A DNA stretch of 60,000 nt from Membranipora membranacea (Eukaryota; Bryozoa; Gymnolaemata; Cheilostomatida; Membraniporidae), in assembly GCA_914767715.1 (NCBI GenBank), contig OU612067.1, positions 684,001 to 744,000 of the forward strand, in the 5' to 3' direction. Positions within the stretch are counted from its first letter, which is position 1; the number at the start of each line of letters is the position of its first letter. Both the position numbers and the translations under genes were made by a program. A model generated the notes under the pieces. That model ran no database searches. It saw only the letters and a list, made by a program, of their open reading frames with translations, and had not been told where the DNA came from. Of this stretch, positions 44,101 to 54,600 are shown one piece after another.

Positions 44101-47100
44101 AGCTGAAATTATTTAATTATCATCCGTTGTCTCTGAAAGAGTTAATAACGAGGGCTTCATCAGTGATGTTAACAGGTTGCCCTTTTGTTTTAAAGGTCTG
44201 TTAATTTTTATACTGGCCCTAATAATTCCGAAGGCGATTTATGTGCTGAATAATAGGCTATGGCCACTACTGTCACGCTTCTACACTCTCTTCTAGAGAC
44301 GAAAGTTTCAGTGGTCTAATACTAAAAGATTTACCCACAAGCTAATCAGATGTGTGTGGGTATTTAGAGTTTGAGCTTGTTCACCTTGTTAGACTGGTTG
44401 TTAGACTCGCCAATAAAAGTAAACTGGGTCCAAACGAAACATTTGGTAACAGTAAGTTTGTATGTATGTTTTTCATTCGTCTCATACTCCGAGAAATAAA
44501 ATATTATATAGGGTGCTCTGATAAAAACTTGTAAAATTTGATATATTATCCCACTACATAAATAAATTGGTAAAAATTTGTACAAAAATGGCTATTATTA
44601 ATGTAAAATACTATTGAGATATCTAATACGATCCTCCGCTCTTAACATGGTAATCAGATCTTGTATAGAGACACTAAAGTATATTATCACATCTCAGTAA
44701 AACCACTTTGCACTGTATGGAACCAGAGCCAGAAGCTGTCATAGTCTGTTAATAACCTTGTGTTAATCTCTACTTTCAGGGTGATTGATGCCGTCATGCC
44801 AGTAGCTATGGATAAAGCTATGAGGTAAGAGATATACTATAACACTTGGTACCTGGGAACTATGGGCGTAAGAATAGATACTCTACTCCTGTCGGATCTC
44901 GGATCCTGGGGAAAGTAGAGGCTATTTCACAAACTAGTGGAATAGTGGATTATTTACAAATTGTCAACAGCACGAATGGTAACAGAAAGTCACTTCATCC
45001 ATAGGACTAGCTGTGATCTTACACTTATATTTGCATCACAGCCCTTCTGTCTCATAATGTCAGATAAATTTAAGATAGAAAGATTAAAAACTACTGAAAA
45101 CTTGTTTTGATTTCTCTCCATTGTTCCTTTTTCATCAAGATGACTCTATATATCAAATTGTTGACTTACTCATCAAGCTAATCACTAATTATCACTGTAT
45201 TCTCTCACTTTACTATCTATTTTGACTTGATTCATTTAAATATCAAGCTGCAAGTGCAAACCAGATTTCATTGATCACGTATTGTTAAAATCGGATATAG
45301 CGGTTTGACAGATCTAGTTTCAGATCCAGCAGCTTCGGCTTAGTAGAGCAATGACCAGGGGGGAGAATAAAATGAGATGGAAATAAAAAGATTGTACCTG
45401 ATATGACGTTAACGGAATAGAATTTTACCTGTGATAGGCTCTATAAATAAACCTATAAATAAATCTCACTCCCCCTATTTACTTACAGGCAGGTACAGTT
45501 TGTACAGATGGAAAGTACAGCTACTATATCCAGTATTATATTAGGAGGTGTGAATGTACCTTATGCTATAGCATTCCACCCACTCACCCATCTATACTAT
45601 ACTACAAACAAACCTGTCTCTCAGATGAGCTCAGATGATTGGAGAGACTTCCTGGCTGGTGTACTCTCTGGTAGTATCGAGGTGTGTATAATCGGTCGGT
45701 GGAGATTCCAGGTCTCAGTCTCTCCTAGTGGTGATCTCTCAGGTGGCTAGGTATCAGGACACCTAGTCAGAGAGCTGACACATAGTCCGTACTCAGCTGG
45801 CAACTCGGCGCACAAAACAATTCTCTGGTTCTATTTGGCAATCTTAAGCCCAAATCAATAAACAGGCCAGTTTAGTGACAGAATCGGGTGAAGTATAGCG
45901 GTATTGAATTGAAATAGATTTATCCAGGATCGCCACATTGTGAAATAATTGCCATTGATATGGCGATGAGTGGGGAGTAAGAGGAAGTATGATTAACCCG
46001 GCATAGCTGAGATAGCTGATAGGTTAGGAATTAAGCACTACGATGTATTCAGTAGTAACCGCATATTTTTATATTCTCACTAGCTAGTTCATCGTGTGTA
46101 TAGAAGTTCTAATGACGAAGTATTCTAAAATTAAGACAACAACGTATTGTGAGTTGTCTTCTCATGTAGAGTAAGCAGACAACTCCAGATTTAACCTGGA
46201 TGTGAATCTACGGATTTTTAACTTGAAATCAATCCCTGATGACAACGTTGTACAATGTATATTTGATCTTCAAGGTACATTGCGTACACTCAGCTTTCCT
46301 TCAGTTTTCATATAATGCTACAATACCAAGATCCTGAGTTGTGAGGTGTTTCCACCTTTTTACAGTACATATGATATTTAATTTACAGAGCCAAGGAGGA
46401 AAGAGTTTCTTAAGACAGCTACAGCGAGCTTTCTATGGGTTAACGTCCAGTATATTGGTGAGTGGGACAGTGAAACAGAGACCTAAATTTAAAAACTGAT
46501 GAGGTTTTTTGAAGGGGCATATCAATTATGCCATGTGCCCCCCAACTAAAATTTGTCTTTATTATAGTTAGTATGATTACTGATATTTAAGCAGGCAACA
46601 AGGTTTACAGGACTCCTGTAGCAGCATGCAAATCAAAAGACAAACAGAGATATCATAGAACTCCTTTTAGTAACTGTTGGTGAAGGTTTTTATATAATTT
46701 GTCTATATAATGAGTAAAGTTTCCATATCTATGATTGTAGGATATATGGAGAGAGTCGCGTGTGTTATTCTGTATAGTGATAGTATTACCGTTGTTTGTT
46801 GTGTTCATCGTTGGTTATACACTATGCTGTGTGTCTTGGGGTGAAGAGGAGGAGGGAGCAGAAGAGGAGGAGCTTGATGATGATGGGGAGGAGTCTAGTG
46901 ATGATGAGTTAGACTCAGCAGAAGCTGTAGGAGGATTACAAACTGATGCAGGTAAATTAGAGTAATGATCTGTTGCTATGGAATCATGTTTACAGTGCAG
47001 AAAAGATGACTAACTACAAGAGGTAACATTTGACCTATAAATACAGTGGATCTATCGAGATTATACGTTCACATTTATTTCACTTATTGCAGATACCGGA

Positions 47101-47118
47101 CACCATAAGACAGAGTGA
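20158..47118 (+). CDS. TMX3: TMX3, transmembrane thioredoxin-like protein disulphide isomerase, 14 exons, 449 aa
   Basis: Coding exons: 20158-20191, 21199-21256, 21872-21911, 23421-23584, 23952-24032, 24919-25024, 25264-25341, 27603-27744, 28255-28357, 44780-44824, 45489-45681, 46389-46457, 46741-46951, 47093-47118. All phases agree and the product is close to human TMX3 in length (454 aa). It is a type I ER membrane protein that oxidises or shuffles disulphides. Visible parts: signal peptide [14 protein letters not shown]; thioredoxin domain with the active site WCGHC (C50, C53) and cis-proline in GFPTI (P95); redox-inactive thioredoxin-like domains; one membrane helix about residues 379-402; and an acidic Glu/Asp-rich cytosolic tail. 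The C-terminus is HHKTE, whereas vertebrate TMX3 ends in a KKxx dilysine retrieval signal. Intron 9 (28358-44779, 16.4 kb) holds another gene on the opposite strand. The splice choice at the fifth exon (acceptor TTGTAG) and sixth exon (acceptor TTAACAG) was fixed by phase and homology. Confidence 0.95.
20222..20272. repeat. Nested palindrome, TMX3 intron 1
   Basis: CAGTGAGTGTC and GGACACTCACTG form the outer arms. An inner CAGTCACT/AGTGACTG pair lies between them, so the 51-bp block folds on itself almost entirely. Confidence 0.7.
23088..23120 (+). repeat. Poly-C dispersed repeat, copy 3
   Basis: CTGAG, a run of about 14 C, AGACTTTTGACCCCC. It is related to the copies at 11943 and 16775 but has an expanded first C run. 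It lies in a TMX3 intron. Confidence 0.6.
23421..23584 (+). CDS. TMX3: TMX3 exon 4: thioredoxin active site
   Basis: This exon begins [16 protein letters not shown] and ends in HGFPTIL. It carries both catalytic cysteines and the cis-proline loop of the thioredoxin fold. It is phase 0 at the start and phase 2 at the end (donor GTAGGT). Reading through that donor gives an immediate TAG, which confirms that splicing occurs there. Confidence 0.95.
24050..24178. repeat. Degenerate CTACCTCACA tandem repeat
   Basis: About a dozen imperfect 10-12 bp units (CTACCTCACA, CAACCTCACA and similar) start 18 bp after a TMX3 donor site. The array is C/A-rich and T-poor. Confidence 0.65.
26824..26868. repeat. 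Small palindromic element, copy 1
   Basis: TATACCAGAGACTAT and ATGGTCTCTGGTTATA are inverted arms around a short loop. A second copy of the whole element is at 56293-56336. Confidence 0.75.
30113..30118 (-). terminator. Candidate polyadenylation signal of the FREP-like gene
   Basis: An AATAAA on the minus strand about 325 bp past the stop codon. It is a candidate only, since AT-rich sequence gives many such hexamers. Confidence 0.3.
30442..34346 (-). CDS. Fibrinogen-like domain exons and acidic tail of the FREP-like gene
   Basis: Five exons encode the domain. The conserved cysteine pairs are present (DCAEM with VWCDM; YHCAY with FTNCW). The Asp-rich DRDQD sits where fibrinogen-like domains bind calcium. 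The usual Cys-His of ficolin-type pockets is Cys-Trp here. The last exon finishes the domain (EMKIRP) and adds an Asp/Glu/Ala/Gln-rich tail ending in NMAMSSP, which is uncommon because such domains usually end the protein. Confidence 0.9.
30442..43628 (-). CDS. Secreted Ig-domain plus fibrinogen-like domain protein (FREP-like), 16 exons, 847 aa
   Basis: Coding exons in transcript order: 43487-43628, 42415-42518, 41394-41531, 40887-40989, 40195-40388, 39844-39996, 38880-39068, 37953-38126, 37328-37543, 36381-36569, 35790-35916, 34155-34346, 33683-33865, 32155-32266, 31799-31909, 30442-30658. Every junction is GT-AG and in phase. Order of parts: signal peptide [21 protein letters not shown]; an Ig domain (C72, W85, D136-S-G-E-Y-C-C142); a Thr/Ser/Pro-rich linker; long polar segments; a coiled coil about residues 455-540; a fibrinogen C-terminal domain about 577-783 ([33 protein letters not shown], ending SEMKIRP); then a 64-residue acidic tail. 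Ig plus fibrinogen is the layout of the FREP immune lectins of molluscs; coiled coil plus fibrinogen recalls angiopoietins and ficolins. The likely role is secreted, multimeric ligand or pathogen binding, by inference. The exon 5 acceptor is ambiguous by one codon. Confidence 0.93.
33112..33142. repeat. (ATT)n microsatellite
   Basis: About nine ATT units with small interruptions, in an intron of the FREP-like gene. Confidence 0.85.
33938..33991. repeat. 17-bp tandem repeat, 3 copies
   Basis: Three exact copies of ATCAGTGTTTGCGGTCT in the intron between two fibrinogen-domain exons. Confidence 0.9.
34722..34800 (-). repeat. tRNA-derived SINE head
   Basis: On the minus strand, GTGGTGTAGTGGTCTAAGTG (A-box-like) is followed by a perfect B box in CTGGGTTCGAATCCCAG with a paired T stem. 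The anticodon arm and acceptor do not close, so a functional tRNA is unlikely. It is intronic in the FREP-like gene. Confidence 0.55.
35013..35312. mobile_element. 300-bp near-perfect palindrome (foldback/MITE)
   Basis: Two arms of about 150 bp mirror each other around CCGG at 35161-35164, with only a few mismatches (for example GTCTCAATTATACAG against GTTTCAATTATACAG). The outer ends read TGATTTTGTGAGCAG and CTGCTCACAAAATCA. No reading frame and no clear target duplication are seen. Most likely a foldback element in an intron of the FREP-like gene. Confidence 0.85.
35334..35387. repeat. Hairpin with poly-C loop, copy 1
   Basis: Perfect 16-bp arms TTGACAAGCTTTGTTC and GAACAAAGCTTGTCAA enclose a C-rich loop (mostly a run of about 17 C). 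The flank continues AAGACAGGCTACT. The same unit recurs at 50587-50715. Confidence 0.85.
36701..36960 (+). mobile_element. tRNA-derived SINE
   Basis: The head, starting GGAGGTAGCTCAGTTGGTTAG, carries an A box. GGGTTCGAATCC follows as B box about 40 bp later. An unrelated body of about 200 bp then follows. This pol III promoter plus body arrangement is that of a SINE. Exact ends and target duplications were not found. Confidence 0.6.
37088..37151. repeat. Perfect 22-bp inverted repeat
   Basis: GGGATCATAGTGGATCATAG plus TG is mirrored exactly across a 20-bp loop. Each arm is itself a tandem duplication of GGATCATAGT. Confidence 0.9.
38316..38358. repeat. Short tandem repeat, ACTTATAAGTCACCACAC
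   Basis: About 2.5 copies of an 18-bp unit (the first copy degenerate), in an intron of the FREP-like gene. Confidence 0.7.
39731..39838. repeat. Degenerate GTGACACT repeat
   Basis: Many 8-10 bp units of GTGACACT(GT) and CATCGTGACACT, ending 5 bp from the donor of the exon at 39844-39996 (minus strand). Confidence 0.8.
40887..42518 (-). CDS. Ig-domain exons of the FREP-like gene
   Basis: Three exons (42415-42518, 41394-41531, 40887-40989) split one Ig domain. The first has TFECAIKH with the B-strand Cys, the second IQWYYLIRN with the core Trp, the third NDSGEYCC with the D-x-G-x-Y-x-C motif. An additional Cys lies next to the canonical one. Confidence 0.9.
46741..46951 (+). CDS. TMX3: TMX3 exon 13: membrane helix and acidic tail
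   Basis: It encodes [19 protein letters not shown], a single hydrophobic span. A run of Glu/Asp interrupted by Ser pairs (EESSDDE) follows, a likely cytosolic, casein-kinase-type acidic segment. Confidence 0.93.
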
Positions 47119-47130
47119 GTCAGACACATT

Positions 47131-47163
47131 ACGTAGTGTGTTACGTAGTGCGTTACGTAGTGC
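47131..47163. repeat. 12-bp tandem repeat in the TMX3 3' UTR
   Basis: Three copies of TTACGTAGTG(T/C)G immediately after the stop codon. TACGTA is itself palindromic. Confidence 0.75.
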
Positions 47164-50100
47164 ACTAATCCATACATATCAGACACACAGCCATAGTCAG
47201 CACACTACCCGAAGCTATAAGGGAAGATTGGCAGCACCAATGTCCAAGAAATGACTGTTCTTAAGGCTAGCCTTTTTTTATAATGTCTTGTATTTGTGAG
47301 AATTTTTCCATAACATGCCGAAACATCGGTGATGTGACAGCCATCTAAATACTTTAGCCAATTCTCTTAGGTTTTCTTTTATAAAAACTTGGCCTTCATG
47401 TTATTTGCGCCAACAAAAGATATTTACATACGAAGATAGTAAAAATTTAATTTTGACTCTTAGGTGAAATTCCCATAAGACTTACATTTTATGTTGGTGG
47501 AGACCTTAGCTGTTGCCTTCTTACACTTTGGCTTTTCTTAGGATTGTCCATTGTTGTTTTCTTACCTCATGGCACAAAACCCAAAAGTTTTTTTAAGAAA
47601 TAATAATAAAAATCTAGTCATGGCCCATGAAAAGTATGTGTTGGTAATGCTAGCATGGTTTTCTCTTTGTAATGCTCCTACTCCTACGCCTTATTTTACA
47701 GCTGTAACAGGCTCGCTATAAGAGGCTCTTTGTTGTATCAGCCGTGATTGAGAGTGACAAACTAAAACTCTTCTCCAAACAATCTCTCAGATCTAAACTA
47801 GTTCAATAAATATACCATGTGCCTGAATATCTCGACTGAAATCTTGAGTATTTAAAGGAAAAGCATGTAAAAATAGGAGTTCTGTTAGTTTGATCAGGGA
47901 GAACTCACCATACTCCCTGGTTTGATAGACCGCTAGCGTTCAGCACAGTTACAGTCCAGAGATTTTATCTGCAGTAAATTGACTTATTTATGTTCCCTTG
48001 ACCTTTTTAAAGGCTGATGAGAATAAATTCTACACTGAAATCCATAAACAAGAGATGCAAGCTGTCAATATGTACCCAAAAAAAATCTCTATAAGTAATA
48101 ATCTGGTCATATTTCAAGATTGTGACTTAAAAAGATTTGTGGGTGCATAAAACTGTTTGGGTAAATCAAACTGTAGATTATCTGAAGTGTTTGATATCAC
48201 AATTTCACCAACTGAATATGTAGAATATCTGGCTCTGCAGTGTAACGGCTGTCATAACATAACATCTTCACAGTGACAAAACCAGATTAAAAGGGGTCAC
48301 CTGTTTGATACCAAAGCTTCAATAGCCGGGACTTTAAGAATAACTGAATAAGACCCTAACTGCCTCCATCAATTTCCTAATAAGCCCCAGCAAAAAATAT
48401 TTGGCACTGCCGTGGCCTTTCATGGCGAGGCTAGAACATTATGGTAAATTTGGTTGCGTCGGTTTATACCTGGAAGTTCAGTGTACATATGGCTCTTAGC
48501 GCTTGCCGTTTTAGAACAGGTTGATATTGTTAGCCACATGACTTCTGAACTTGAGGCAGCCACTACAATATCAGATATTCATCAATAACTGTGACAAATA
48601 CATGTACTGACAGTAAACTGACAAAAATAATGTGCTGCGTTGGTGTTGTGCAGAAAATATCGGATGTCACACATTAACACCTAGGATTTAATGAACAGGT
48701 GCAGAGCTCAAATATAGGAAAAACGCTGTAATCGCTTCTGGGGAAAGACCTATTGACGATAACGGAACACGTATTTAACAGCTTAGGGCAGCGAAACTGG
48801 TAAAGAGCCAGATTAAACTGGTATAGAGTCAGATTAAATGAAATGAAATTAATGGTTAACATGAAGAGGGCATCAAGTAGGAAATGTGCTGCCTGGACAA
48901 TTCGATTCGTGTCTGACCATAATTATTTAGTAATAATCAATCACACTGCTGGCAAGTGTGAGTCTTATAAGGGAAAGTCCCCAACATAATAAACAAAGTT
49001 AGACATCAGATCAATGCCCGATACATCGGAGCCATCTGCTCGAATGTCTAAGCACCGACTCCTCAGTGTTATATGTACTATTATATTTTTCGTACTAAGA
49101 CCAAAACGGACCATTCAGAAGAAGTGAGAACTGAGTCCAACCAAAAAAATTGTATAGTTTATGAAATTTTAGCAATCGATAGTACAGCTTTTAAATTCAA
49201 GACCAACCAATAGAACCAATTGTCAAAAAAATGAAATCAAGACAGTGTCAACCTTTTGATGGTAAACACTCTATATCAGTCTTCAAGTTGTTGAAGTTGA
49301 TTTATTTTGGTAGTTATGTCATAGACAAACTAGAGTTTTAGCAAGCTGAAAAGGCTTTGTTACTTAATCGTCATACTGACACCGTTTAAAACTTTGATAC
49401 TTGAAACTGAAAAGAAAACGATTGGTCTTTTTATCTTTGGCATAGCAAAGCAGGAATTTAAAATATGGCATTTATCTGATAAAAAATATTTGGCGTATTC
49501 CTCATTCTTTGATTGATTTTCATAAAAAACTTGGGCCTAGGTCAAATTTATTTTTCTTTAGATATTTTAAAATTTTGTCATGTTGTTTCTGTGCACATAA
49601 TTGGTACCATAGTTCTATGTTTTAACTTGAAACAGGCACTATCAAATTGACATAAAATAAATGTACTGCTAGGCTCTACAGACGGTACAAAAGGCTACAA
49701 CGATACAAGAGAAAGGCCATTTCTGTGTAACCAACAAACGTGGATGACAAAGTTGGTCCTATCATTTTCTTACCTTGCATCTAAATATTACTATAAAAAG
49801 GAACTTAGATTCTTGCTCTCGAAATTATTTGGATTGGGTAATGAAAGTACTAATTGGTCAAGAAAAATATATAACACATTTGAGTTTAGTGGAGAACCAA
49901 AATGATGCTCATCATCATGTTCATGAAAGGTATGTTGCTGTGAAATGAACGTGTTTGTCTTTGTTATTTGGACATACTTACACTTAGCAGTAGCACAGTG
50001 GTCCACCAAGTCTTTGCGTCACAAAACCTGCATCAATACTTGGAAGGGTCAATAAACTATGTCCAGGGTAGAAAATTTTTCATTTCAAATAAATTTCAAG

Positions 50101-50586
50101 GTTACCGAACGGATATCTAAAGACAATTCTAGTCCGGTCAAATACGTATAAGTGATATTGTGTGACGCACAGGACAAGCTAATTAATCACATTTGATGAG
50201 AATAATTCTAAAGTAACTTTTGGTGTTTGGCACTAAACTTTTGTCATGGTGTAACAGCTGTTGCTCCCTGGTATAACCATTGTAACCAGAGCGAAGTATT
50301 GTAACAAAATATGTCTGTCCGTCCGTCCTGTGCATCACAGGTGGTAAGATGAAATCGTGTTCCCTCTCTGCCTGTACGGATAACTCCGAATTACCCTAGA
50401 TAAGCAGAGTAATTGCAGTAGGAGGGAGGGGATAGGAAGGAGAAAGGGTTTGCCTTTTCGCAGACACTTGAAATGGCTGACTTGAAGGGTATGTAGCTAA
50501 CCTTTATTGATCCCTTTTACATAATATAGACTTTCTCACCTAGCCAGCCGCCTGTATCCTTAGCGGGTAGTATTAAATTACCTCCA

Positions 50587-50715
50587 AGCCTGTCTTGACA
50601 AGCTTTATTCGGGGGGGGGGGGGGGGGTAACAAAGCTTGTCAACTTTTGCACTGCTCGATGTCAAGCAGCTTGTCCCCCCCCCCACACCGAACAAACCTT
50701 GGTAAGACAGGCTAC
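50587..50715. repeat. Hairpin with poly-G loop, copy 2 of the family
   Basis: TTGACAAGCTTTATT, a run of about 17 G, and AACAAAGCTTGTCAA form 15-bp arms with one mismatch. A second C-rich unit follows (about 50670-50715) ending CCGAACAAACCTTGGTAAGACAGGCTACT. The flanks match the locus at 35334, so this is the same dispersed family. Confidence 0.8.
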
Positions 50716-51534
50716 TCACCCCAAACTAGCTAAAGTTAACTCTAGCCAAACTTTACTCCTAAAATTGGTATAGTAAGGCTTCTCATCTTGGCAGTTTCTA
50801 GATTATATATCAAGCAATAAATCGGACAAGGAAGATTTTGCAGTGGCATCCTATTCGTTTCAAATTCAAAATGGTGTAGAATACAAAACGTATACTGAAC
50901 CTAAAATCTTTTCAGGATCAGAGCAGAATATAAGCAAAGAGTTAAAACACTTAGCATGATGACGGGGGTGTTTTGATAGTGAGACCGACATCAACTGTTT
51001 CTGTATTTTATATTAAAAGATCATGCACTGTTAAAAGAGAGTATCAGCTATACTTTCAAATACTTTTTTGTCACATCCAATGGATGTTTTTTAGAGCTTT
51101 AAATTGTTCTAACAACTGTACTATAGCAACATTTCCTCTCGAAACATACAATTGATGTAGCAAATACTTAAATTTAAAATGCATTACCTACATGCATCAG
51201 GACATTCAAATTTCAATAAAAAAATTTTTTTTACTTATATTATTTCTTCTATCACTGGCGGTGCGGTACGTCTAACACTAAATTTTGTATTGTATTGTAT
51301 TGAGTGTTTTTTTTACTTCATCTCCATTATCTTCTGGTGTGAGTTGCGATTCTCAGCTGTTACAATATCAGCCCGAACAATTATGTTGTAAAATTCTGTA
51401 CACATATATGAGATACCGTATAGATAGAATAATGTATTCATAAATTGTTTTTCTCAATTATAAAAGGGTTGTCTACCCATTCCTATAGACCAGTTGTGAT
51501 CTCCTGATAAATAATTGCTGGTTTTTCCAGTGAT

Positions 51535-51560
51535 TGACGTCACAGGCAGTATAAGCCAAT
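51535..51560 (+). promoter_or_regulatory. CRE and CCAAT box upstream of the MITF/TFE gene
   Basis: A full palindromic CRE, TGACGTCA (51535-51542), and a CCAAT box (51556-51560) lie 121-146 bp above the start codon. Both are common proximal promoter elements. CREB control through a CRE is known for the vertebrate MITF-M promoter. Promoter assignment here is inference. Confidence 0.45.
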
Positions 51561-51680
51561 GAGCTTGTATTACACATAAACATTGAGATATAGAAGTTAG
51601 ATATCAGTGCTTGTTTATCAGCCACAAGATCAACAATCTAACATTTTGCTCCAAAGTTTCAGGACTTCATCAATCAGCAA

Positions 51681-54600
51681 ATGAACATGGGGGAGTCTGG
51701 TATAGAAGTTGATATAGGATCTTTCCTAGCAGATGATGACTTTCCAGAGTTTGAAGGATCATTTGGTGAACTTAAAAGTAACAGTTTTGTAGACAAGACG
51801 TGAGTAACAAAGTGTTGTATTCAATGAACTAAAGAAAGGTTTAGTTCATTGGACTGGTGTGTATTACTAATAGTTACAATCATACCATCAGTTCTTCCTT
51901 TTTTTTTTCTAAATAAACTTAAACTAGTTTTTACTAACTCATGTAAGGCCTAGTAAGTAGGCCTGGTGACTATATCTAAGTACAGGTCAAGTGCACCATA
52001 TAGCTTCTTCATAGACTAGAGTGAGTATAATATATCAGTCGTTTATTAAATGAGGCAGGTAGTGGCTTGTGCGAATATCCAGGAATCCAACCCCACCAGA
52101 AATACTCACTGTGCTCTGATGTTTATTCAGGAAAACTCTCCCTGGTTCCACAGACCGGGTCCGGGTGTCCACACTTTTTTCCAGAGCACTGTGACTCTCT
52201 GCAAATTATATGATTGTCTATTGTAATATATGCTAAATAAAAGTCCTGACTAGGGTGGAGCAGCATGGCAGTAGCATATCAGTCAGTCCACTGCGACTGT
52301 TCTCTTGTTTGGTTATGTTCCTTATGTGCTGTTTGCGAGTTTTCCACTCTTGATTCACTTGATGTCAGAGCTTTGAAGTGGTAATAGCATAGACTTAATA
52401 TACTATGTCTATGGGTAATAGCAATATCTGAGTGTTAAATTAGTATATCCATCTTGGGTCATGGGCACACATTTACCCGAGCTGACGATTACCAAGAAGG
52501 TAAGGCTTTGACATTTTTTTGGGTAAGCTACCTGATGGCAACAAGACCCACTTCTTTGTTTGGTCACATAAACAGGCTGTTCCTCGTCTCCTCAGACCTT
52601 GGTTATATGATAGTCTCATAGAGCTTAGGGGCTGTTGGGAAGCAGGAGTCACGCTGTGGCAATAGCGATCTGACTGTCATCAACACTGATAAAGACTAGT
52701 GTCTATGAGTGTCAGATATTTGTGGCAACACTTCATAACTGACTATAATTGTCGTTGTTTGAACAAAAAAATGTAAAGAGTAATACGTTTATGGTCATGA
52801 GTTACCAGACTTAAATAAAAATCTTAATGAAGCGATCTCAATAAAGCAGGACTGCAAATATTACTAGTTGAGGGACATACTACCCTATCTGCGTTTGTTT
52901 TCTAGCTTAGCAACAACGGATCCTTTGTATTTTACTCACCATACCAGCCATCATTGTACTGGTACAGTATATTGTGATAGTTTCATGTCTGTGCCTACAT
53001 TTTGCTCATTCCTGTTTCTAGAGTAAAAACAGAAGTCAAACATGTTTCTACACCGCTCAAAGTCAATCTTAGAATGCAGCTGCAAAAGCAGCAGCTTGAA
53101 GATCAACAAAAGAGAAACAGTTTTCAGCATCAGCAGAGGTCGGTTGCTCAGTCCACTGCTATAAATATGCCTATCACTGTACAGGCTCTGAAATCAGATA
53201 TACCTGCTAATATCGTCCAGGTAAGCCTACTGTACCCACTTATTCATCATTATCAAAATAATAACTTTATTTCACTATATGTTGACCGCTCAGCCTTAGG
53301 AAGCTAGCGGTTGTTGAATTGTCACAGTGGAGTGTTTTCCAGAGATTGTGATCTGAATAAAGACATAAACATATATACTATTATGGGTGAAGAGTATGCC
53401 CAGGTTTTGGCTACAACTAAGGATTAAATCCAGTGACGTATTAGGAAAGGGAGGACACGAAACTCAGGTTAAGAAGCGAGGAATGGGAATTTGATTGGAA
53501 ATTTGAGGTTCTAGTGTGAAGAATCGGCATTTGATTTCTGGTTGACTGCCCGTTAAAATACAGTAATGTTAACTTTTTTTACTATTGTTATATAAACTGT
53601 CTCAAGGACATTCTCCTTTCAAACAGAACTTAATGTTACGATCATGTGAGCTGCCTGCATAAAGCACACAAGTCTGCACTGTACAGAGCTCATCTGGTCA
53701 GTTTGTGGGCCTGTTTGTGGGCCTGTTTGTTTCACTGTTAGACTATTGATCTGAGTATGTACTGAGTATGTACTAAGTATGTACTAAGCTCACTATACAG
53801 GGCCTAAGTATGGGCAGAGTCCCATTCATTGACTCCGCTGCAACTAGAAATGTGAAAATAATATTGATGCAGCAGCATCGCTCACCTCATTCACACTCAA
53901 CAAGGGAAATTCCCCATTACATCGAAGCTATGAGTCATGATTACTGTATTTCGCAATACTGCGGTATGGTATGAGCTGTATACTGATTATAGAAATGTCG
54001 CAATCCTTCAAATCAATAGATAAATAACTGATCGCTGTGCTTGGATAGTCTTACTACGTCTTTATTTATAATAGATGTATAAATAGATATTACCCAAGAA
54101 TATTAAGCTGGGAGCCCTGAATTGAAGACGGCTCTGGACTAAAACACTGCCATTTACCTCATTGACTGTTTTGTACTTTATTGAATAGACAATTACTAAA
54201 AAATAATGATGTAATTTGAATATTGATACTTCTATTTTCGCTTACTGTTCCCATTCCAATGTGTCATCCTGCCAATACAGCGTCACAAATATTGCTAAAT
54301 GTGGTGGGAATTGGCAGGGTTACTGTTACCCAAGCAAGGATATTGGATGTACAAACAGTCATTTAACAATTGAAAGAGTAGGGACAGTCTCTCAAATAAA
54401 CCTGTGTATGTAATAAAATAACATGATGATAAAAAAATGTTACTGATATAATCATTCACCCTGTGTAGGACTTGCACAAAACTTATTTTTTACTTGCAGG
54501 TTAAGACAGGATTAGCGAACCCAACAAAGTATCATTTACAGCAGAGTCGTAATCACCAGATACACAGTTTCCTCAGTCAGTCAGTTAAATCTAGTAACAG

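Larger units (their letters stand above)
28358..44779 (+). other. TMX3 intron 9, host of the nested gene
   Basis: This intron opens with GTTAGT and closes with TTTCAG. The flanking TMX3 exons join in phase 2. It is much the longest TMX3 intron (the others are about 0.1-2.3 kb) and encloses all 16 coding exons of the minus-strand FREP-like gene. Confidence 0.9.
47119..51534. other. TMX3 3' UTR and intergenic region
   Basis: The 3' UTR starts with three copies of TTACGTAGTG (about 47131-47163). An AATAAA occurs at 47815-47820. Beyond that I see no supported exon. The poly-G/C hairpin repeat at 50.6 kb is the only marked structure. Confidence 0.5.
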
